Origin: Oryzobacter telluris
Lineage (GTDB): Bacteria > Actinomycetota > Actinomycetes > Actinomycetales > Dermatophilaceae
Assembly: GCF_043099285.1 (NCBI RefSeq)
Contig: NZ_CP170723.1
Span: 310,001 to 374,000, forward strand
Reading direction: 5' to 3'
Length of the DNA: 64,000 bases
The translations under genes were made by a program, and so were the position numbers. Shown piece after piece: positions 23,496 through 33,752 of the stretch (position 1 is the stretch's first letter; every line of letters begins with the position of its first letter). The notes beneath the pieces were generated by a model. That model was not told the DNA's origin. It made no database searches and saw only the letters and a list, made by a program, of their open reading frames with translations.

Positions 23496-24692
23496 GTGAG
23501 CGACAACGCAGTCGCCCCCCTCGAGACGGCGTTCGGCGTGGACCACCACGTGACGCGAGCCGAGGCCCCCGAGCGCCCCGTCCAGGACGGCGGCCCGGAG
23601 ATGGTCCAGCTGCTCAACCCCGAGGGTGAGCGCGTGAGCAACGCCGACCACGACGCCGTGGTCGACGCCCTCACCGACGAGGAGGTCCGCGGGTTCTACC
23701 GCGACCTCGTCCTCATCCGGCGCTTCGACGCCGAGGCCACCGCGCTCCAGCGCCAGGGCGAGCTGGGCCTGTGGGCCAGCCTGCTGGGCCAGGAGGCCGC
23801 GCAGGTCGGGTCCGGTCGCGCGATGCGCCCCCAGGACTACGCCTTCCCCACCTACCGCGAGCACGGCGTCGCCTGGTGCCGCGGGGTCGACCCGGTCAAC
23901 CTCCTCGGGATGTTCCGCGGGGTCAACCACGGTGGCTGGGACCCCAACGAGAAGAACTTCCACCTCTACACGATCATCATCGGCGCGCAGACCCTGCACG
24001 CCACGGGCTACGCGATGGGCGTGCAGCGCGACGGCCACGTCGGCACCGGCGACGACGAGCGCGACACCGCCGTCATCGCCTACTTCGGCGACGGCGCCAC
24101 GAGCCAGGGCGACGTCAGCGAGGCGCTCGTCTTCGCCGGCGTGAACAACAGCCCGGTCGTGTTCTTCTGCCAGAACAACCAGTGGGCCATCTCCGAGCCG
24201 AACGAGAAGCAGACCCGCGCGCCCCTGTGGCACCGCGCCCGCGGCTTCGGGTTCCCCGGCATCCGCGTCGATGGCAACGACGTCCTCGCGGTCTACGCCG
24301 TCACCAAGGCCGCCCTCGACGCGGCCCGCAGCGGCCAGGGCCCCACCTTCATCGAGGCGTACACCTACCGGATGGGGGCGCACACCACCTCCGACGACCC
24401 CACCAAGTACCGCGTCAGCGCCGAGGTCGAGGTGTGGAAGCACCGCGACCCCATCGAGCGCTTCAAGCGCTGGCTCACCACCACCGGCCGCGCCGACACC
24501 GACTTCTTCGACGCCATCGACGAGGAGGCCGAAGAGCTCGGCGCGAGTGTCCGCGAGCGCTGCCTCACGATGCCCGACCCGAGCGGCTCGGAGATGTTCG
24601 ACCACGTCTACGCCGAGGCGCACCCGGTGATGGAGCGTGAGCGGGCCGAGTTCCTCGCGTACCAGGCCTCGTTCGAGGGGGCGCACCGATGA
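23496..24692 (+). CDS. 2-oxoacid dehydrogenase E1 component, alpha subunit (branched-chain/pyruvate type)
   Basis: Thiamine-diphosphate-binding half of the E1 decarboxylase. It has 398 residues. The TPP motif runs from GDGATSQGDVSEA to QNNQWAIS (about residues 193-230). GLWASLLGQEAAQVGSGRAM and TFIEAYTYRMGAHTTSDDP are E1-alpha signatures, the latter with the phosphorylation-loop-like region. GTG at 23496 follows GAGAAGGAG. The operon order E1-alpha, E1-beta, E2 without E3 is typical of actinobacterial branched-chain 2-oxoacid dehydrogenase (BkdABC) complexes; pyruvate as substrate cannot be excluded. Confidence 0.92.
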   Translation: MSDNAVAPLETAFGVDHHVTRAEAPERPVQDGGPEMVQLLNPEGERVSNADHDAVVDALTDEEVRGFYRDLVLIRRFDAEATALQRQGELGLWASLLGQEAAQVGSGRAMRPQDYAFPTYREHGVAWCRGVDPVNLLGMFRGVNHGGWDPNEKNFHLYTIIIGAQTLHATGYAMGVQRDGHVGTGDDERDTAVIAYFGDGATSQGDVSEALVFAGVNNSPVVFFCQNNQWAISEPNEKQTRAPLWHRARGFGFPGIRVDGNDVLAVYAVTKAALDAARSGQGPTFIEAYTYRMGAHTTSDDPTKYRVSAEVEVWKHRDPIERFKRWLTTTGRADTDFFDAIDEEAEELGASVRERCLTMPDPSGSEMFDHVYAEAHPVMERERAEFLAYQASFEGAHR

Positions 24693-25660
24693 GCCAGACC
24701 ACGCTCGCCAAGGGCATCACCAGCGGCCTGCGCGCCGCCATGGACAAGGACCCCAAGGTCGTCCTCATGGGTGAGGACATCGGCAAGCTCGGCGGCGTCT
24801 TCCGCGTCACCGAGGGCCTGCAGAAGGACTTCGGTGAGGACCGCGTCATCGACACCCCGCTGGCGGAGGCCGGCATCCTCGGCACCGCCATCGGGATGGC
24901 GCTGCGCGGGTACCGCCCGGTGGTCGAGATCCAGTTCGACGGCTTCGTCTACCCCGCGTTCGACCACATCGTCAGCCAGGTCGCCAAGCTGCGCGCCCGT
25001 TCGCTCGGCTACGTGAAGATGCCGATCGTCATCCGCATCCCGTTCGGTGGCGGCATCGGCGCGGTCGAGCACCACAGCGAGAGCAACGAGGCCTACTTCG
25101 CGCACACCGCGGGCCTCAAGGTCGTCGTCTGCTCCAACGCCCACGACGCGCACTGGATGATCCAGCAGGCCGTCGAGACCGACGACCCCGTCGTGTTCTA
25201 CGAGCCCAAGCGCCGCTACTGGGACAAGGGCGAGGTCGGCCCCGGCCCCGACGGCGCGCTCGGCTCGGCCCGCGTGCTGCGCGAGGGCACCGACCTCACG
25301 CTGCTGGCCTACGGCCCCATGGTGAAGACCTGCCTGCAGGCCGCCCAGGCCGCCGAGGAGGAGGGACGCAGCCTCGAGGTCATCGACCTGCGCTCGCTCT
25401 CCCCCCTCGACGAGCCCGCCATCCTCGGCTCGGTGCGCAAGACCGGCCGGGCCGTCGTCGTCCACGAGGCGTCGACCTTCCTCGGCCTCGGCTCCGAGAT
25501 CTCGGCGCTGATCACCGAGCACGCCTTCTACCACCTCGAGGCGCCCGTGCTCCGGGTCGGCGGCTACAACGTGCCGTACCCGCCGAGCCGCATCGAGGAG
25601 GAGTTCCTCCCCGACCTCGACCGCGTCCTCGACGCCGTCGACCGTTCGCTCGCCTACTGA
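24689..25660 (+). CDS. 2-oxoacid dehydrogenase E1 component, beta subunit
   Basis: Beta half of the heterotetrameric E1. It has 323 residues and overlaps the alpha gene by ATGA. Signatures are LMGEDIGKLGGVFRVTEGL, DTPLAEAGILGTAIGMALRGYRPVVEIQF, the FGGGIGAVEHHSES loop that closes over TPP, and the C-terminal transketolase domain IDLRSLSPLDEPAILGSVRKTGRAVVVHE. With the alpha subunit it decarboxylates the 2-oxoacid and transfers the acyl group to the lipoyl arm of the E2 encoded next. Confidence 0.95.
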   Translation: MSQTTLAKGITSGLRAAMDKDPKVVLMGEDIGKLGGVFRVTEGLQKDFGEDRVIDTPLAEAGILGTAIGMALRGYRPVVEIQFDGFVYPAFDHIVSQVAKLRARSLGYVKMPIVIRIPFGGGIGAVEHHSESNEAYFAHTAGLKVVVCSNAHDAHWMIQQAVETDDPVVFYEPKRRYWDKGEVGPGPDGALGSARVLREGTDLTLLAYGPMVKTCLQAAQAAEEEGRSLEVIDLRSLSPLDEPAILGSVRKTGRAVVVHEASTFLGLGSEISALITEHAFYHLEAPVLRVGGYNVPYPPSRIEEEFLPDLDRVLDAVDRSLAY

Positions 25661-25675
25661 GAGGGGTTCTCGCAC

Positions 25676-27130
25676 ATGGCTCTTCGTGAGTTCCGGCTGC
25701 CCGACCCCGGTGAGGGCCTCACCGAGGCCGACATCGTCACCTGGCACGTCAAGGTCGGCGACACCGTGAAGGTCAACGACGTCGTCGTCGAGATCGAGAC
25801 CGCCAAGTCGCTCGTCGAGCTGCCGGTGCCGTTCGCCGGCACCGTCTCGGCGCTGCTCGTCGCCGAGGGCGACACCGTCGAGGTGGGCACGCCCATCATC
25901 TCCGTCGACGACGGCCTGGGCGGGGCTCCGGCCGCGCCGGCGACACCTGCCGCTGCGGCGGCTCCCGCGGCTGCCGCTCCCGCCGCTCCTGCCCAGCCCG
26001 CCGCCGAGGAGATCGGCGAGGGCCTCATCGGCGGCACGACCTCCACCGGCCGCACCGCGGTGCTCGTCGGCTACGGGGTCAAGCAGACCGAGGCCAAGCG
26101 CCGCCCGCGCAAGGGCGGTGTGCCCGAGAAGGTCGAGGCCCCGGACCTGTCCGCGAAGGCCACCGACGTCGCCATCGAGCCCGTCGAGCTGTCCGGCGAG
26201 GGCGTGCGCGCCCTGGCCAAGCCCCCGGTGCGCAAGCTGGCCAAGGACCTCGGCGTCGACCTCGGCTCGGTCACCCCGAGCGGTGACGGCGGCGTCGTCA
26301 CCCGGTTCGACGTCGAGGCCGCGGCCTCCGGCACCTCGGCCGCGGCTCCCGTGGCCACGGGCGTCGATGTCGCGCCCGCCGCGTCCCGCTGGGGCCTCAT
26401 GGCCGACGCCGGCGAGCGCGAGACCCGGGTGCCCGTCAAGGGCGTGCGCAAGATGACCGCCCAGGCGATGGTCGGCTCGGCCTTCACCGCGCCGCACGTC
26501 ACCGAGTGGGTCACCGTCGACGTCACCGCGACCATGGAGCTCGTCGACCGCCTCAAGCGCGACAAGGAGTTCAAGGACGTCAAGGTCACGCCGCTCCTCG
26601 TCCTCGCGAAGGCGATGTGCGTCGCCATCCGCCGCAACCCCCACATCAACGCGTCGTGGGACGAGGCGGCCCAGGAGATCGTCCTCAAGCACTACGTCAA
26701 CCTCGGCATCGCGGCGGCCACCCCGCGCGGCCTCGTCGTCCCGAACGTCAAGGACGCCGACCGGATGTCGATGCGCGAGCTCGCCGCCGCCATCGGCGCC
26801 CTCACCGCCACCGCCCGCGAGGGCCGCACCCAACCGGCCGAGATGTCCGGCGGGACGATCACCATCACCAACGTGGGCGTCTTCGGCGTCGACGCCGGCA
26901 CCCCGATCCTCAACACCGGGGAGGCGGCGATCCTCGCGTTCGGCGCCGTCAACCGGAGGCCGTGGGTCGTCACCGGAGCCGACGGCGGCGAGTCGATCGA
27001 GCCGCGCTGGGTCACCACCCTCGCGCTCTCCTTCGACCACCGCCTCGTCGACGGCGAGCTCGGCAGCCGCTACCTCGCCGACGTCGCGGCGCTGCTCGCC
27101 GACCCGTCGCGCGGCCTGGTCTGGGGCTGA
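25676..27130 (+). CDS. 2-oxoacid dehydrogenase E2, dihydrolipoyl acyltransferase
   Basis: Core of the complex, 484 residues. The single N-terminal lipoyl domain carries the lipoylated K44 in EIETAKSLVE. An Ala/Pro-rich hinge follows at about residues 82-110. The E3-binding domain lies near 180-215 (VRKLAKDLGVDLGSVTPSG). The catalytic domain ends with the active-site motif SFDHRLVDGELGSRYL (HxxxDG). One lipoyl domain and the E1 type upstream fit a branched-chain acyltransferase (BkdC). It lies 15 bases after E1-beta and 3 bases before the unknown gene that follows. Confidence 0.95.
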   Translation: MALREFRLPDPGEGLTEADIVTWHVKVGDTVKVNDVVVEIETAKSLVELPVPFAGTVSALLVAEGDTVEVGTPIISVDDGLGGAPAAPATPAAAAAPAAAAPAAPAQPAAEEIGEGLIGGTTSTGRTAVLVGYGVKQTEAKRRPRKGGVPEKVEAPDLSAKATDVAIEPVELSGEGVRALAKPPVRKLAKDLGVDLGSVTPSGDGGVVTRFDVEAAASGTSAAAPVATGVDVAPAASRWGLMADAGERETRVPVKGVRKMTAQAMVGSAFTAPHVTEWVTVDVTATMELVDRLKRDKEFKDVKVTPLLVLAKAMCVAIRRNPHINASWDEAAQEIVLKHYVNLGIAAATPRGLVVPNVKDADRMSMRELAAAIGALTATAREGRTQPAEMSGGTITITNVGVFGVDAGTPILNTGEAAILAFGAVNRRPWVVTGADGGESIEPRWVTTLALSFDHRLVDGELGSRYLADVAALLADPSRGLVWG

Positions 27131-27133
27131 CGC

Positions 27134-28597
27134 GTGACTGACCCGACCGGGGTCGTCTTTCCCGAGGTCGAGGGCCGGCGGTCCACCAGCGCCACCGGGC
27201 GCGCGGTGGTCGCCGAGGCCCTCGCCCCGGTCGACCCGGTCGGCGGCGCCGCCGCGCACCGCGAGACCAACTGGCGCAGCGGCTACCTCGCCCACTTCCG
27301 CCGCCTGGTCGAGGCCGGCCTCGCCCGACCCGAGGACGCCCGCACCGTCGCCGAGGCGGGGCTCGCCTCGGTCCACGAGCGGATGCGGTGGCGCGACCCC
27401 GACGGGCGCGAGGTGCGCCTCGCCGCGGCACTGGGGGGCGTCGCCGGCAGCCCGGCCGACCGCCTGGGGACCGAGGTCGTCGAGGGCACGGCGCAGCCCG
27501 ACACCGCGCTGACCATCCCCTACCGCGGGCACCGGCTGGCCGGCGACGACCTGCGCCGGCAGCTCGACGCCTGGGTGGCGGGCGGCGTCGTGGAGCCCAC
27601 CCTGCGCGAGGCCGTGACCGCGGTGCTCGAGAACCCCGAGTGGCTGCGCCTCGAGGGCCGGACCGTCGTCGTGCTCGGTGCGGCCGCCGAGATGGGGCCA
27701 CTTCGGGCGCTGCTGCGCTGGGGTGCCACGGTCGCCGCCGTCGACCTGCCCCGCCCCGACCTGTGGACCCGCGTCCTCGCCGACGCCCACGCCGGCGCCG
27801 GACGCGTCCTCCTCCCGGCCGGTCACGGCACGTCCGCCCTCGCCGAGCGGGCCGGGGTCGACCTCGTGCACGACCTGCCCACCGCCACGGGCTGGGTGGC
27901 CGGGCTCGAGGGCTCGCTCGTCATCGGCAACTACGTCTACGCCGACGGGGCCACCAACGTGCGGGTCAGCACTGCTGTCGACGCCCTGACCCGCACGGTC
28001 CGTGAGGCCCGACCCGACACCGCGCTGTCCTTCCTCGCCACGCCCACCGACGTCTTCGCGGTCCCCGGCGACGCGGTCGAGGCCAGCGTGCGCGCCTACG
28101 CCGAGCGCCGGACCTCCAAGGTCCTGCGCGTGCCACTGCGCACGCTCTCCGGCGGGCGGCTGCTCCGGCGCAACTACGTCCCCGGCGAGGACCCCGGCAT
28201 CAATGACTCGGTCGTCCTCCAGCAGGGTCCGAACTACCTTCTCGCCAAGCGGATCCAGCGCTGGCGGGCCACCACGGCCCGGGCCGAGGGCGCTGCCGTC
28301 TCGTTCAAGATCGCGCCGCCGACGCGCACCCGGTCGGTGCTGAAGAACCGTGCGCTGGCGGCCGCCTACGCCGGCGCCCACCGCTTCGGCGTCGAGGTCT
28401 TCGAGCCCGGCACGGCCAACACCCTGATGGCCGCGCTGCTCGTCCACGACCTCGTCCAGGGCTCGCCGGCGCAGGAGCACCCCTGGCAGGACGAGGCCTG
28501 GGGCGCCGCGCACGGCGGCCTGTGGCGCTCGGCCTACGACCCGCGCAGCGCGCTCGGTCTCGCGGCCCTCCTCGGCGCGGCCTCCGCCCGCCCCTGA
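27134..28597 (+). CDS. hypothetical protein, fourth gene of the 2-oxoacid dehydrogenase operon
   Basis: Unrecognised 487-residue soluble protein. The middle (about residues 178-200) reads VVVLGAAAEMGPLRALLRWGATVAAVDL, a Rossmann-type dinucleotide-binding turn in which GAAAEMG replaces GxGxxG. Further on come RTLSGGRLLRRNYVPGED, INDSVVLQQGPNYLLAKRIQRWRAT and FKIAPPTRTRSVLKNRALAAAYAGAHRFGVEVFEP, which look conserved but match no family I know. It starts 3 bases after the E2 stop, so it is co-translated with that operon and may act on an acyl-CoA or 2-oxoacid product. The function is open. Confidence 0.7.
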   Translation: MTDPTGVVFPEVEGRRSTSATGRAVVAEALAPVDPVGGAAAHRETNWRSGYLAHFRRLVEAGLARPEDARTVAEAGLASVHERMRWRDPDGREVRLAAALGGVAGSPADRLGTEVVEGTAQPDTALTIPYRGHRLAGDDLRRQLDAWVAGGVVEPTLREAVTAVLENPEWLRLEGRTVVVLGAAAEMGPLRALLRWGATVAAVDLPRPDLWTRVLADAHAGAGRVLLPAGHGTSALAERAGVDLVHDLPTATGWVAGLEGSLVIGNYVYADGATNVRVSTAVDALTRTVREARPDTALSFLATPTDVFAVPGDAVEASVRAYAERRTSKVLRVPLRTLSGGRLLRRNYVPGEDPGINDSVVLQQGPNYLLAKRIQRWRATTARAEGAAVSFKIAPPTRTRSVLKNRALAAAYAGAHRFGVEVFEPGTANTLMAALLVHDLVQGSPAQEHPWQDEAWGAAHGGLWRSAYDPRSALGLAALLGAASARP

Positions 28598-28621
28598 CGG
28601 CCCACGCCCTCCCCTCCCGCC

Positions 28622-28665
28622 GTGAGTGCGGAAACGGTCGCCCGGGCGACCACCTCCGCACTCGA
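28622..28665. repeat. 44-bp palindrome, family A copy 6
   Basis: Arms GTGAGTGCGGAAACGGTCGCC / GGCGACCACCTCCGCACTCG with two mismatches, centre CG. It lies in the tandem gap between the unknown gene and the acyl-CoA dehydrogenase gene. Confidence 0.93.
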
Positions 28666-28687
28666 GGCGACCCGTCATGATGGAGGC

Positions 28688-29893
28688 ATGAGCGCCACGT
28701 CGTCGATGCCGAAGCGTCCGTCCGACCCCCTCGACCTGGTCGACGTCGACAGCCTGCTCACCGACGAGGAGAAGGCCATCCGGGCGGCCACCCGCGCGGT
28801 GTGCGCCGAGCACGTCGACCCCCACGTCATGGAGTGGTTCGAGCAGGGCGAGCTCCCCGTCGTGCGCGAGCTGGCCCGCGAGTTCGGCAAGGTCGGGCTG
28901 CTCGGCATGCACCTCGAGGGCTACGGCTGCGCGGGGATGTCCTCGGTCGACTACGGCCTGGCCTGCCTCGAGCTCGAGGCGAGCGACTCCGGCATCCGCT
29001 CGCTCGTGTCGGTGCAGGGCAGCCTGGCGATGTACGCGATCTGGCGGTTCGGCAGCGAGGAGCAGAAGCAGGAGTGGCTCCCGCAGATGGCCGCGGGCGA
29101 GGCCATCGGCTGCTTCGGCCTCACCGAGCCCGACGTCGGGTCCGACCCCGCGGCGATGCGCACGCGCGCCCGCCGCGACGGCAGCGACTGGGTCCTCAAC
29201 GGCTCGAAGATGTGGATCACCAACGGCTCCGTCGCCGACGTCGCGGTCGTCTGGGCCAACGCCGGTGAGGACGAGGGCGGTATCCGCGGCTTCGTGGTGC
29301 CCACGGACACATCGGGATTCGCGGCCCACACCATCCGCCACAAGATGTCGCTGCGCGCGTCGGTCACCGCGGAGCTCACCTTCGACGAGCTGCGCCTGCC
29401 CTCCACCGCCGTCCTCCCCGAGGTCCAGGGTCTCAAGGGCCCGCTCAGCTGCCTGTCGGAGGCGCGCTACGGCATCATCTGGGGCTCCCTCGGCGCGGCC
29501 CGCTCCTCCCTCGACGCCGCCCGCCGCTACTCGATGGAGCGCGTCCAGTTCGGGCGGCCCATCGCCGGCTTCCAGCTGACCCAGGCCAAGCTGGCCGACA
29601 TGGCGGTCGAGCTCCAGCTCGGCCAGCTGCTCGCTCTGCACCTCGGCCGGCGCAAGGACACCGTGGGCCTGCGACCCGAGCAGGTCTCGGTCGGCAAGTT
29701 CAACAACATCTCCAAGGCGATCGAGATCTGCCGCACGGCGCGCACCATCCTCGGCGCCAACGGGGTCAGCGGCGAGTTCCCCGTGATGCGCCACGCGAAC
29801 AACCTCGAGTCGGTGCTCACCTACGAGGGCACCCACGAGATGCACACGCTCGTCATCGGCCAGGCCCTCACGGGCGAGGCCGCCTTCCGCTGA
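28688..29893 (+). CDS. acyl-CoA dehydrogenase, glutaryl-CoA dehydrogenase-like
   Basis: FAD enzyme of 401 residues that introduces the 2,3-double bond of an acyl-CoA. CFGLTEPDVGSDPAAM and WVLNGSKMWITNG are the FAD/substrate signatures. The catalytic glutamate is in LTYEGTHEMHTLVIG near residue 380. The YGIIWGSLGAA and RVQFGRPIAGFQLTQAKLADM segments match glutaryl-CoA-type members, which can also decarboxylate. I chose the ATG at 28688, 6 bases after CATGAT; starting at 28622 would translate the palindrome. Closeness to the 2-oxoacid dehydrogenase operon suggests amino-acid degradation. Confidence 0.9.
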   Translation: MSATSSMPKRPSDPLDLVDVDSLLTDEEKAIRAATRAVCAEHVDPHVMEWFEQGELPVVRELAREFGKVGLLGMHLEGYGCAGMSSVDYGLACLELEASDSGIRSLVSVQGSLAMYAIWRFGSEEQKQEWLPQMAAGEAIGCFGLTEPDVGSDPAAMRTRARRDGSDWVLNGSKMWITNGSVADVAVVWANAGEDEGGIRGFVVPTDTSGFAAHTIRHKMSLRASVTAELTFDELRLPSTAVLPEVQGLKGPLSCLSEARYGIIWGSLGAARSSLDAARRYSMERVQFGRPIAGFQLTQAKLADMAVELQLGQLLALHLGRRKDTVGLRPEQVSVGKFNNISKAIEICRTARTILGANGVSGEFPVMRHANNLESVLTYEGTHEMHTLVIGQALTGEAAFR

Positions 29894-29962
29894 AACCACG
29901 TTGCCGGTGGCCCTCGCGGGCCCCGACGATGTGAGGCCACTCCTTCCGACTCGGAGACCCAC

Positions 29963-31216
29963 GTGCTGTCCGCCTACGCCCCCCTGTTCCGGGTCCCCGG
30001 TGCCCTGCCCTTCATCGCCGGGACCGCGTTCTCGCGCACCGGTGGAGCCATGTTCGGGGTGGCCGTCATCGTCATGATCAGCGAGCGCCTCGGGTCGTTC
30101 GGGACGGCGGGGGCCGTGTCCGCGGTGGGCCTCGCGGTCCTCGCGGTGGCGGGGCCGGTCCTCGGGCGGCTCGTCGACAAGTACGGCCAGCGCCGGGTGG
30201 CGGTGCCGTTCGTCCTGCTTTCGGCGGTGACGAGCGCGGGAGTGGTGGCGTGCTCGGCGCTCGGGGCGCCCGTGTGGACCCTCTTCGTCCTCTACGGCCT
30301 CAGCGCGATCCTCCCCGAGCCCGGTCCGATGTCGCGGGCCCGGTGGGCGCACATCTTCCGCGACGAGCCCGACCGGCTGCACACCGCGATGGCCTTCGAG
30401 CAGGTGGCCGACGAGGCGTCGTTCGTCGTCGGGCCGGTGCTCGCGGTGCTGGTCGCGACCCTGTGGTTCCCGGAGGCGGGGCTCGTCCTCGCGACGGTGC
30501 TGTTCACGGTCGGCTGCGTGGCGTTCCTGTCGGCGCGGGCCACCGAGCCGCCGGTCGTGCCGCACGGCGAGCGCCCGGGGGGCCTCGCCATCCGCCGACC
30601 GGGCCTGCTCATCGTCGCCACGGCTCTCGTCATGACGGGGGTGATCTTCGGCGGCAACGAGGTGATCGCCGTGGCGTTCGCCAAGGAGGAGGGCAGCACG
30701 AGCTTCTCGAGCGTCATCCTCGGTGGGTTCGCCGTGGGGTCGACGCTGGCCGGGATCGTGTTCGGCACCAAGGTGTTCCGCTCGTCGCTGACCCGTCGGC
30801 TGGCCCTGGCGGCCGGGGCGATGTTCGTCCTCGAGGTGCCGGCGCTGTTCGTCGGTGGGCTGTGGCCGCTTGCGGTCGTCATGGTCGTGGCGGGGTCGGC
30901 GACCGCGCCGATGCTCATCACGAGCCTGTCGCTGGCGCAGAAGCTGGTGCCCAAGGCGCTGGTCACCGAGGGGATGGCGGTCGCGGTGACCGGCATCCTC
31001 ATCGGGATCTCCGCGGGCTCGGCGGTCTCCGGCTGGGCCATCGAGGCCTGGGGGGCGCAGCAGGCCTACGTCGTGCCGATCGCGGCCGGGGCGCTGGCGC
31101 TCGCCATCATCCTCGTGCGGTTCCGCCACCTCGAGGCGGCCGAGCTGGCCGGCACCGGCATCCCCGCCCCACCCTCACCGCCCGCCTCACCCGAGCCCGC
31201 CCCAACCCCGCACTGA
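29963..31216 (+). CDS. MFS transporter
   Basis: A 417-residue major-facilitator protein with twelve predicted hydrophobic segments and a Pro-rich cytoplasmic tail. The motif-A-like loop GRLVDKYGQRRVAV follows helix 2, and the second half starts after RPGLLIVATALVMTGVIFGGNEV. It resembles the small actinobacterial exporters of unknown substrate. The start is GTG at 29963. Its TGA stop forms part of a palindrome (31213-31269) shared with the convergent nagA gene. Confidence 0.85.
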   Translation: MLSAYAPLFRVPGALPFIAGTAFSRTGGAMFGVAVIVMISERLGSFGTAGAVSAVGLAVLAVAGPVLGRLVDKYGQRRVAVPFVLLSAVTSAGVVACSALGAPVWTLFVLYGLSAILPEPGPMSRARWAHIFRDEPDRLHTAMAFEQVADEASFVVGPVLAVLVATLWFPEAGLVLATVLFTVGCVAFLSARATEPPVVPHGERPGGLAIRRPGLLIVATALVMTGVIFGGNEVIAVAFAKEEGSTSFSSVILGGFAVGSTLAGIVFGTKVFRSSLTRRLALAAGAMFVLEVPALFVGGLWPLAVVMVVAGSATAPMLITSLSLAQKLVPKALVTEGMAVAVTGILIGISAGSAVSGWAIEAWGAQQAYVVPIAAGALALAIILVRFRHLEAAELAGTGIPAPPSPPASPEPAPTPH

Positions 31217-31269
31217 TTGCGCTGGGTGAACCCCACAAGGCCCTTCTGGGGTTCACCCAGCGCCATCAG
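31213..31269. repeat. palindrome C, 57 bp, between convergent genes
   Basis: A 17-bp perfect stem (GCGCTGGGTGAACCCCA and complement) plus one mismatch and five further pairs (CTGAT / ATCAG), with an 11-base loop. The outermost bases contain the TGA stop of the MFS gene. The uninterrupted core is 45 bp. It could act as a terminator for both genes, but no T-run follows. Confidence 0.88.
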
Positions 31270-31300
31270 TCGGAGGTGACGCGCCCGCTGCCACATCGCA

Positions 31301-31320
31301 ATCAGTCGGGATCAGTCGGG
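31301..31320. repeat. tandem ATCAGTCGGG direct repeat at the nagA stop
   Basis: Two abutting copies of ATCAGTCGGG; the second holds the nagA stop codon. A third near-copy (ATCAGTCGGA) lies at 31265-31274 at the end of palindrome C. Confidence 0.7.
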
Positions 31321-32433
31321 GAGCCAGGTGCCGCGGCGCATCACCGCGACGACCTCGAGGGCGTCGTCGAGGTGGACGAGGTCGGCCAGCATCCCCGCGG
31401 CGATAGACCCCACCTCACCGAGCCCGAGGACGCGCGCCGGCGTCGCGCTCGTGGCCTCCACGGCCCGGTCGAAGGGGACGCCGGCCACGGCCACGGCGTA
31501 CCGAAGCGCGCGGTCCATCGTCAGCGTGCTCCCGGCGATGGCACCACCCTCGACCAGCCGGGCCACGCCGTCGCGCACCTGGACGGCTGCCGGTCCGAGC
31601 ACGTAGTCGCCGTCGGCCGACCCCGCGGCGCCCATGGCGTCGGTGATGAGCGAGAAGCGCCCCGGGGCGGAGGCGGTCGCCCACCGCAGGACCTCGGGGT
31701 GCAGGTGGATGCCGTCGGCGATGAGCTCGACGACGACCCGGTGGTCCCCGGCGAGCGCGAGGACCGGGCCCGGGTCGCGGTGGTGTACCGGACGCATCGT
31801 GTTGAACAGGTGCGTGGCGACGGTGACCCCGGCGTCGACCGCGGCGCGGGCGTGGTCCCAGGTGGCGTCGGTGTGGCCTAGTGCGGCCAGCACCCCGCGT
31901 TCGGTGAGCAGCGCGACGGCCTCGAGCCCGTGGTCGAGCTCGGTCGCCACGGTGACCATGACCACCGTGCCCTCCCCGGCATCGAGCACGCGACCGATCT
32001 CGGCGGGGTCGGGTGACCGCAGCAGGGTCGGGTCGTGGGCGCCGCAGTGCAGGGCGCTGAGCCACGGCCCCTCGAGGTGGAGGCCGACCAGCTCGCCCTC
32101 GCGCACGAGCGGCGCGAGCGCCCGGACGTGGGACTCGAGGTTCTCGCTGGTGTCGGTGACCAGGCTCGCGACGAGCGAGGTCGTCCCGTGGGCGCGGTGG
32201 GTGGCGATGACGGTGGCGGCATCGGCGGGGTCGCCCGTGGTGAACGAGGCACCGCCGCCGCCGTGGCAGTGCTGGTCGACGAATCCGGGGACCAGCGTCC
32301 CGGACAGGTGCCGAACGGCCGGCGCCGGCGGGGTACCCCCGCCGGCGCCGGTGATCCGCTCGCCGCTCATCTCCACCCAGCCCGGTTCCACGGAACCGGT
32401 GGGCAGGACGACGCGGTCGGCGCTGAGGATCAC
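31312..32433 (-). CDS. nagA: N-acetylglucosamine-6-phosphate deacetylase
   Basis: Metal-dependent amidohydrolase that removes acetate from GlcNAc-6-P. It has 373 residues. LVPGFVDQHCHGGGG (about 48-62) is the metal-binding HxH-type entry, LHLEGPWLS holds a catalytic-site glutamate, and GHTDATWDH and LITDAMGAAG complete the NagA pattern. The start is GTG at 32433, 8 bases after the EIIC gene, making a gntR-EIIC-nagA operon for GlcNAc uptake and first catabolic step. Confidence 0.95.
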   Translation of the reverse strand: MILSADRVVLPTGSVEPGWVEMSGERITGAGGGTPPAPAVRHLSGTLVPGFVDQHCHGGGGASFTTGDPADAATVIATHRAHGTTSLVASLVTDTSENLESHVRALAPLVREGELVGLHLEGPWLSALHCGAHDPTLLRSPDPAEIGRVLDAGEGTVVMVTVATELDHGLEAVALLTERGVLAALGHTDATWDHARAAVDAGVTVATHLFNTMRPVHHRDPGPVLALAGDHRVVVELIADGIHLHPEVLRWATASAPGRFSLITDAMGAAGSADGDYVLGPAAVQVRDGVARLVEGGAIAGSTLTMDRALRYAVAVAGVPFDRAVEATSATPARVLGLGEVGSIAAGMLADLVHLDDALEVVAVMRRGTWLPD

Positions 32434-32441
32434 GACGGGGG

Positions 32442-33748
<1,307 letters not shown>

Positions 33749-33752
<4 letters not shown>

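Noticed and set aside
24608..31129. A 2173-codon open frame on the minus strand opposite the 2-oxoacid dehydrogenase operon
   Set aside because: It is the antisense shadow of well-supported plus-strand genes. Its composition (Asp/Gly/His/Arg-rich, no domains) is what third-position GC bias gives on the opposite strand.
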